Shown in pieces: positions 59,566 to 64,000 of a DNA stretch of 64,000 bases. Origin of the DNA: Bemisia tabaci (Eukaryota > Arthropoda > Insecta > Hemiptera > Aleyrodidae); assembly GCF_918797505.1 (NCBI RefSeq), contig NC_092800.1, positions 25,807,577-25,871,576 of the forward strand, written 5' to 3'. Positions within the stretch are counted from its first letter, which is position 1; each line of letters opens with the position of its first letter. The position numbers and the translations under genes are program-made. The notes under the pieces were generated by a model, which was not told where the DNA came from, did not search any database, and saw only the letters and a list, made by a program, of their open reading frames with translations.

Positions 59566-60127
59566 ACGTTGCACTACCAGCCTTACTACAGATAAAATTA
59601 CACAAAAATTACAATGGGCACATCCAAAAAGTCTTGGGTCCACTCCTTAGCGCATAATCTGCATATTTTGTAACATGCTTTTTATAGTTTCCCGCATCCG
59701 CAGCATGTTATTCTCAGTCAGCAGCGACCCACACAGACAGCGGGGTAAGAAAACCTAACCTCAATAAACAAACATTGTCAATCGTTTGTTTCCTTCTTTT
59801 TTTGTTTTGCAAGAATAAAAGCTTTGAATCGATTGAAATCTACTGTAAGGAAAGTTTTTAACAGTTTGCAAGATTGTTCGTTCATTCAGTTCGATTATTT
59901 CAAATCTCTCTCTCAGCAAACTTGACTGTTGCCACTAGGAAAAACTGCAAACAAACGAGGTAAATTGAAAAACAGTGTCTTACAGACTACTCAGATTACG
60001 TGCTGAGAGGTGGATTTTCGACTTTCTTGATGTGTTGCATGTGATTTTCGTGCAATTTTACTCTTGAGTCCCTCTTCACCTTAAAACGCTTGGCTGCATC
60101 TCTTGCATGCACCAGACCCATTGCAAT
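59566..60127. mobile_element. Decayed relative of the 26533-27160 foldback
   Basis: Left GGGTCCACTCCTTAGCGCATAA with CACATCCAAAAAGTCTTG (compare CACATTAAAAAAGTCTGTAA and ACACTCCTTACTGCGCAA at 26613). The right end has GCATCTCTTGCATGCACCAG, comparable to the family's GTATCTCTTGCATTGCCACA. Confidence 0.5.
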
Positions 60128-62006
60128 TCCATTGCATCACATAGTTTATTTTTAACTTTAGTTTTATTACTGATTAACAGAAAGTAACCAATGAAACCAT
60201 GGTTGAGAAGATGACCATATGCACTATTACGGAACATGACATGATATTTCATATTCTTAAAAACGTATTTTCTCAGCTGATTTTCAACTTACAGACTTCA
60301 GATTACAACCGAAGGTGTTGCTTTTTATAAATCTTAAAAATTTCACTGTAGAAAAAAGTACTTGAAAGAAGCAACTCTCATTGGTTTACACTTACAGCCC
60401 CCAACAGGAGCTGCAGAGATGATGCCTCTTGAATGCAAAATTTTGATTACATATATGTAGATAAAAATGGAAGATAGCAAGCACATGCTGTTAAAATAAT
60501 TAGATATGCAGAAGTTCAATGACATCAAATAATAAATAAAAAAGGTAATAGAAGTGGGGGGAGAACTGATAAGTGAAATGAAACAAATTACTCACAATGA
60601 ATATAGTTAAAAATTTCATCAGAGTTATTTCTTGGAAACATTGGAAAACCAACGAATTATCACACGGCTATTAGGGTCAGTCCAATCAATCCTGATTGCG
60701 AACTAAAGCGTTCATACTTCTCAATCCGTAAGCGTAACCTATAAACCTCAGTCAAATGAGATGCCATCCACATTCAAATATACAAACACAATTATCAAGA
60801 GATGCAAAGAAAATACAGCACTAGGTAGAGGTACACAGTGAGAATGAATGAGTTCTTTTTGTGGAGAGTAAATGTTGCTAGGATTCACTATGAATGAATT
60901 ATTAACTCTGAATCCTTCCAATCCTGTGTAAAGCTACACTGGAGCATATTCTGAATGTCTCTCTCTCCCCAACTTACTGTATGTATCATTACTGAAACTC
61001 AATCTCAAAATATACACAATACGACACTCATGGAGTACGATATGAATGGCATGATATAAGTAGAATTTTAATCTGGGATGTATTCTTAAACTCAGTTCAG
61101 GAGATGTGTTAACATTACTTTCAACAAATGGAGCTCCTTAAGCGTCAAACGTTTATCTACAAAGATGAACTTTTGTGGAATTACTGAAAAAGTCATGTTG
61201 AGTCTGTGGATAACCTCCTTTTTTCATTCACCAAACAAATTGCGAAGGACTCAAAACTGGTTTGTCAAACTGTTCAACTTGCTGAATTATTTGAATCAAA
61301 ATTAGGAGAAAGTTTGCTTGTATTGACAAAGCAACGGCTTCCCACAACTAAACCAGAAATCTTACTCAAAAGTGTGGGGCCCAAAATTGCCACTGATCTG
61401 GTTCAAAATTCACATAGGTAAAAGCTCTTTAAAATAAGTTTGTAATGGCCACCGATTGTTACATGATGAGTTCAATCCCAGAACGGTTAAATTTTTCATG
61501 TAGAGCTGGGACTTGTGATGCAAGATTGCCACGACTGGGATTAAATACCTTCATCTTGACACCTGAGACCCTTACACATGGTGACAATTTAGCCCGCAGA
61601 TTCAATTTTAAAATATCAAATAAAGTGAAATCTTAATTTCTTTTTCTGATAAAATTTTATCAAACCTGGGAAAAAATTCACCACTATCATGAGGAGAGAC
61701 CATCAAGGAGCAGAACTGATTGAAACTGGACAGTTAATACTTATGAGCTGACTCTGAACTAAGAAGCTAAATATGAGATACCAACATGACTTTTCAATAA
61801 AACAACATAACAAAACTGTAGGTTTCTAAGCATCACAGCTACCAAACATCAAACGGGACATTTGACAGCATGAAATTAAACCAGAGGGCTAAAATAAACT
61901 GTAAAGATTACATTGACTTGGAACTAGGAAAATGAAAACGTGTGCTTTCCAGATGCGAAGTATATTTTTTAAATAGGGAAATTGAAATGACAAATAATTA
62001 GATTAG
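60128..62006. other. Unassigned AT-rich sequence
   Basis: No gene recognised. An open stretch of 78 codons (61188-61421) ends next to GTAAAA, but I found no acceptor or known domain. Confidence 0.3.
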
Positions 62007-62014
62007 CTTTGAAA

Positions 62015-62178
62015 CAGTAGCGTAGCATGAGTGATGGATTAACGACATTGCCCCTTTAGAAGCTATAGGAAAGAATCGATTATTAAAGTGTTCGTTGCGA
62101 ACACCCTGATAATCGATCCTTTCCTATAGGTTTAAATGGCAGATCAATCAATATACCGCAAAGCATGCCACACCACTG
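62015..62178. mobile_element. hAT-type MITE, 164 bp, perfect 8-bp duplication
   Basis: Ends CAGTAGCGTAGCATG and, inverted, CAGTGGTGTGGCATG. CTTTGAAA flanks both sides (62007-62014, 62179-62186). The interior matches 3613-3777 (GTGTTCG.TGCGAACACC, AATCGAT, TATAGGTTTAAATGGC). Confidence 0.9.
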
Positions 62179-62407
62179 CTTTGAAAGCATTCAACCCAGA
62201 TGAGAATGGTTTAAAAGTGTAGAACTTGCCTTGATCAAATAAAAATTTCACTAGAGAAATTTTGAGGGAAAATTATTTGATACGAACCGAAAGAGTCGAA
62301 AACAAACGAAACTAACGGAAAAAACCGAGGTAACAAACTGTGAGCTAATTAAATGAGAAAACAGAGAAGAATCGGAAAATTAAAAAACTCAAACTCACAA
62401 AATAAAA

Positions 62408-63904
62408 TTAAAAAGCCGACGCGTTTCGGGACACCTCGGTCCCTTCTTCAAGGCTAAATTCCGACTGCCTGTTGTTGTTTACATCCTGCTTGGTGTGGAA
62501 TCTATCAGTGCTGCCAATCACTTTGAGCAAACAGTTTTCCAGGCATTCCAAATCTAAATTTACCAACTTGTCTCTCTTTTTGTGCATTTCCATAGCTTCC
62601 AAGATGTTCAGCTTCCTTCTATCGTTGCATCCAATTAACAGTTTCCCTTCCTCTTCGAACCGATGTCCTGTCTCAAGATTATGCAAAGCTACTGCTGACT
62701 TGTCAATTTCTCTGTTCTTAATACATCTTTGATGTTCTTTTATTCTTACTTTCATCTTCCTTCTTGTCTGCCCAATGTATTGCTTGTCACAGTCTTTACA
62801 TTTCAAACTGTAGATGCCAGCCCTGTCTTCTTCTCTAACTTGGTCCTTAAGATCACCATGGAACACTGATTTCAAATTGTGCCTATTAACTGGAACTGCT
62901 TTTAGGTGATACTTCAGAAACACTTTTTTAAACTTTGAAAAATGGTTTGGATGGTAGCAGATCTTCACAAAGGCGCCTTCATCCTCTCTTATACTTTTAA
63001 GAGTGGTCACTTCCTGAACCCTTTTGCGAAATTCTTTTTTACGAATTAAATTCCTTACAGTTTCAACTTGAAAACCATTTTTCACTGCAATTTCCAAAAT
63101 TCTCTGCTCTTCTTTACTACGATCCATAGGCGACAAAGGAACACTGAGCATCCGGTGGATCAAACTATTGAAAATGCTCAATTTTTGGCTAGGAGGGTTG
63201 TAAGAGTCGTTACTAATGTAAATGTCAGTATGCGTTCCTTTTCTGAAAATGTCAAAATTTAACATTCCCTTCTGCCTATGTACCATTAAATCGAGAAAGG
63301 AAAGTTTCTCGTTATTCTCAACCTCGTAGGTGAACTTAACCGACTTTTCTTGCAAGTTTAAGAACTTCAAGGCGTCATCTAAATTTCTTCTCTTCAATAT
63401 ACTAAAAACATCATCCACAAACCTTCTCCACACATTGAAAAGCCAATTGAAACCATTTTTAATCTTTCTTTCCAAGTCACTCATGAAAAGTTCTGCAAGG
63501 AAGGGGGATAGAGGGTTGCCCATCGTTAGACCGTCTTCTTGTTTATAAATTTTACCATTGAACTGGAAAAACCGGTTTTCGGTGCAAATTTCTGTTAGAT
63601 TTACAAGATTGTTGACAATTTTTTCATCTAGCTCTTTTTCTAGCAACCATTTCTTTAAAATATCCAGGGTTTTCCTTATCGGTACACTTGGAAAGAGTGA
63701 CTCAACATCAAAAGAAACCATTACCTGATCTTCACTTATTTTTGTGTCTTGAACTTCATTGATGAATTGGTTGCTGTTCTTGACCGACATACTATTGATA
63801 GGTCCTAGCTGCAGGAAACTTTTATTTAACCACTTTGCGAGGCTGTAAGTTGGTGAATCAATGTTACTAACAATGGGTCTCATCTTTCCACACCATTCCA
63901 CCAT
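62408..63904 (-). CDS. Penelope-like element RT/GIY-YIG protein, N-terminally truncated
   Basis: 498 codons. Reverse transcriptase motifs: SFDVESLFPSVP (catalytic D66), GLTMGNPLSPFLAELF (125-140), RRFVDDVF (FVDD at 162-165 in place of the usual YxDD box), then FLDLMVHR. A linker leads to a GIY-YIG endonuclease: GIY at 363-365, CKDCD (zinc-binding pair typical of animal Penelope-like elements), YIG at 376-378, R381, and NLETGH with a later acidic region. The RT-plus-GIY-YIG order is diagnostic of canonical Penelope-like elements, which copy RNA at a nuclease-cut target. Full-length proteins are usually several hundred residues longer at the N-terminus. Here the open frame begins at MVEWCGKMRPIVS, just before the first RT blocks, so the 5' part is missing and the ATG is probably fortuitous. 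The C-terminal residues overlap the inverted repeat at 62413-62501. Confidence 0.9.
   Translation of the reverse strand: MVEWCGKMRPIVSNIDSPTYSLAKWLNKSFLQLGPINSMSVKNSNQFINEVQDTKISEDQVMVSFDVESLFPSVPIRKTLDILKKWLLEKELDEKIVNNLVNLTEICTENRFFQFNGKIYKQEDGLTMGNPLSPFLAELFMSDLERKIKNGFNWLFNVWRRFVDDVFSILKRRNLDDALKFLNLQEKSVKFTYEVENNEKLSFLDLMVHRQKGMLNFDIFRKGTHTDIYISNDSYNPPSQKLSIFNSLIHRMLSVPLSPMDRSKEEQRILEIAVKNGFQVETVRNLIRKKEFRKRVQEVTTLKSIREDEGAFVKICYHPNHFSKFKKVFLKYHLKAVPVNRHNLKSVFHGDLKDQVREEDRAGIYSLKCKDCDKQYIGQTRRKMKVRIKEHQRCIKNREIDKSAVALHNLETGHRFEEEGKLLIGCNDRRKLNILEAMEMHKKRDKLVNLDLECLENCLLKVIGSTDRFHTKQDVNNNRQSEFSLEEGTEVSRNASAF
62413..62501. repeat. Left arm of perfect 89-bp inverted repeat around Penelope-like element
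   Basis: Exactly the reverse complement of 63912-64000. On the minus strand it encodes the C-terminal part of the RT/GIY-YIG protein (KQDVNNNRQSEFSLEEG) and the start of the 3' untranslated part. Confidence 0.95.
62414..62455 (-). ncRNA. Hammerhead-ribozyme-like motif
   Basis: On the minus strand: AGCC, then core-like TTGAAGA, a stem GGGAC/GTCCC closing a six-base loop, GAAAC, GCGTC, then GGCT pairing with the leading AGCC. This is the order of a type I hammerhead with a minimal stem III, as known from Penelope-like pseudo-LTRs. The core departs from CUGANGA by one base and has an extra A before stem II, so activity is doubtful. Confidence 0.45.
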
Positions 63905-63911
63905 TCACACC

Positions 63912-64000
63912 ATTCCACACCAAGCAGGATGTAAACAACAACAGGCAGTCGGAATTTAGCCTTGAAGAAGGGACCGAGGTGTCCCGAAACGCGTCGGCTT
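63912..64000. repeat. Right arm of perfect 89-bp inverted repeat
   Basis: Inverted second copy of the element's 3'-terminal sequence, placed next to its truncated 5' side. The junction (63885-63925) has repeated CACACCATTCCA words. It reaches the window edge, so the repeat may be longer. Confidence 0.95.
63958..63999 (+). ncRNA. Hammerhead-ribozyme-like motif, inverted copy
   Basis: Identical fold on the plus strand: stem I AGCC (63958-63961) with GGCT (63996-63999), core 63962-63968, stem II 63970-63974 with 63981-63985, GAAAC at 63986-63990 and GTC at 63993-63995. Confidence 0.45.

Noticed and set aside
61188..61421. Open stretch of 78 codons ending beside GTAAAA, as a possible ZAD-gene exon
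   Set aside because: No acceptor with a pyrimidine tract, no C2H2 residues and no recognised family.

Overview
This is animal nuclear DNA: AT-rich, with spliced genes using GT-AG introns, very long introns and dense families of short inverted-repeat transposons. A FOXJ1-class forkhead gene, a ZAD (insect zinc-finger-associated) domain gene, a Penelope-like element and Jockey-type retroelement debris together point to an insect. A sap-feeding hemipteran such as a whitefly is my guess from general character only, with low confidence. No prokaryotic features are present.

Layout. (1) 3349-37016, plus strand: a Foxj1 gene with three recognised exons (3349-3554, 6064-6239, 36380-37016) whose splice phases fit exactly. 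Exon 3 needs one frame correction in a C-rich run. (2) Foxj1 intron 2 (6240-36379, about 30 kb) carries, on the opposite strand, a two-gene unit. It consists of a four-exon gene for a 621-residue protein (21059 down to 12849) followed 187 bp later by a single-exon 844-residue DDE transposase-like gene (12662-10128). Both reading frames are intact. The rest of the intron is packed with inverted-repeat elements, including a near-perfect 1.2-kb palindrome (15156-16366), complete hAT-like elements with 8-bp target duplications, nested insertions, and a 500-N assembly gap (24200-24699). (3) 37017-47400: hAT-like MITEs, a retroelement C-terminal fragment, foldback elements and a satellite of about 303 bp (44255-45375). 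(4) 47495-49272, plus strand: two exons encoding a complete ZAD domain, probably the 5' part of a ZAD zinc-finger gene. (5) 51875-53172, minus strand: a decayed Jockey-like ORF1 (gag) with no ORF2. (6) 53.3-62.0 kb: AT-rich, mostly featureless DNA with a few MITEs. (7) 62408-64000: a 5'-truncated Penelope-like element (reverse transcriptase plus GIY-YIG nuclease) on the minus strand. It is flanked by a perfect 89-bp inverted repeat in which I see a hammerhead-ribozyme-like fold.

How it fits together. The host genes are Foxj1 (a regulator of motile cilia) and the ZAD gene. Everything else supported is mobile DNA or its remains. The most interesting object is the antisense two-gene transposase/companion unit inside the Foxj1 intron. 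It resembles the two-protein logic of CACTA/EnSpm-type elements and keeps open frames although its introns have themselves been invaded. Repeat boundaries without a stated target duplication are approximate, read by eye.
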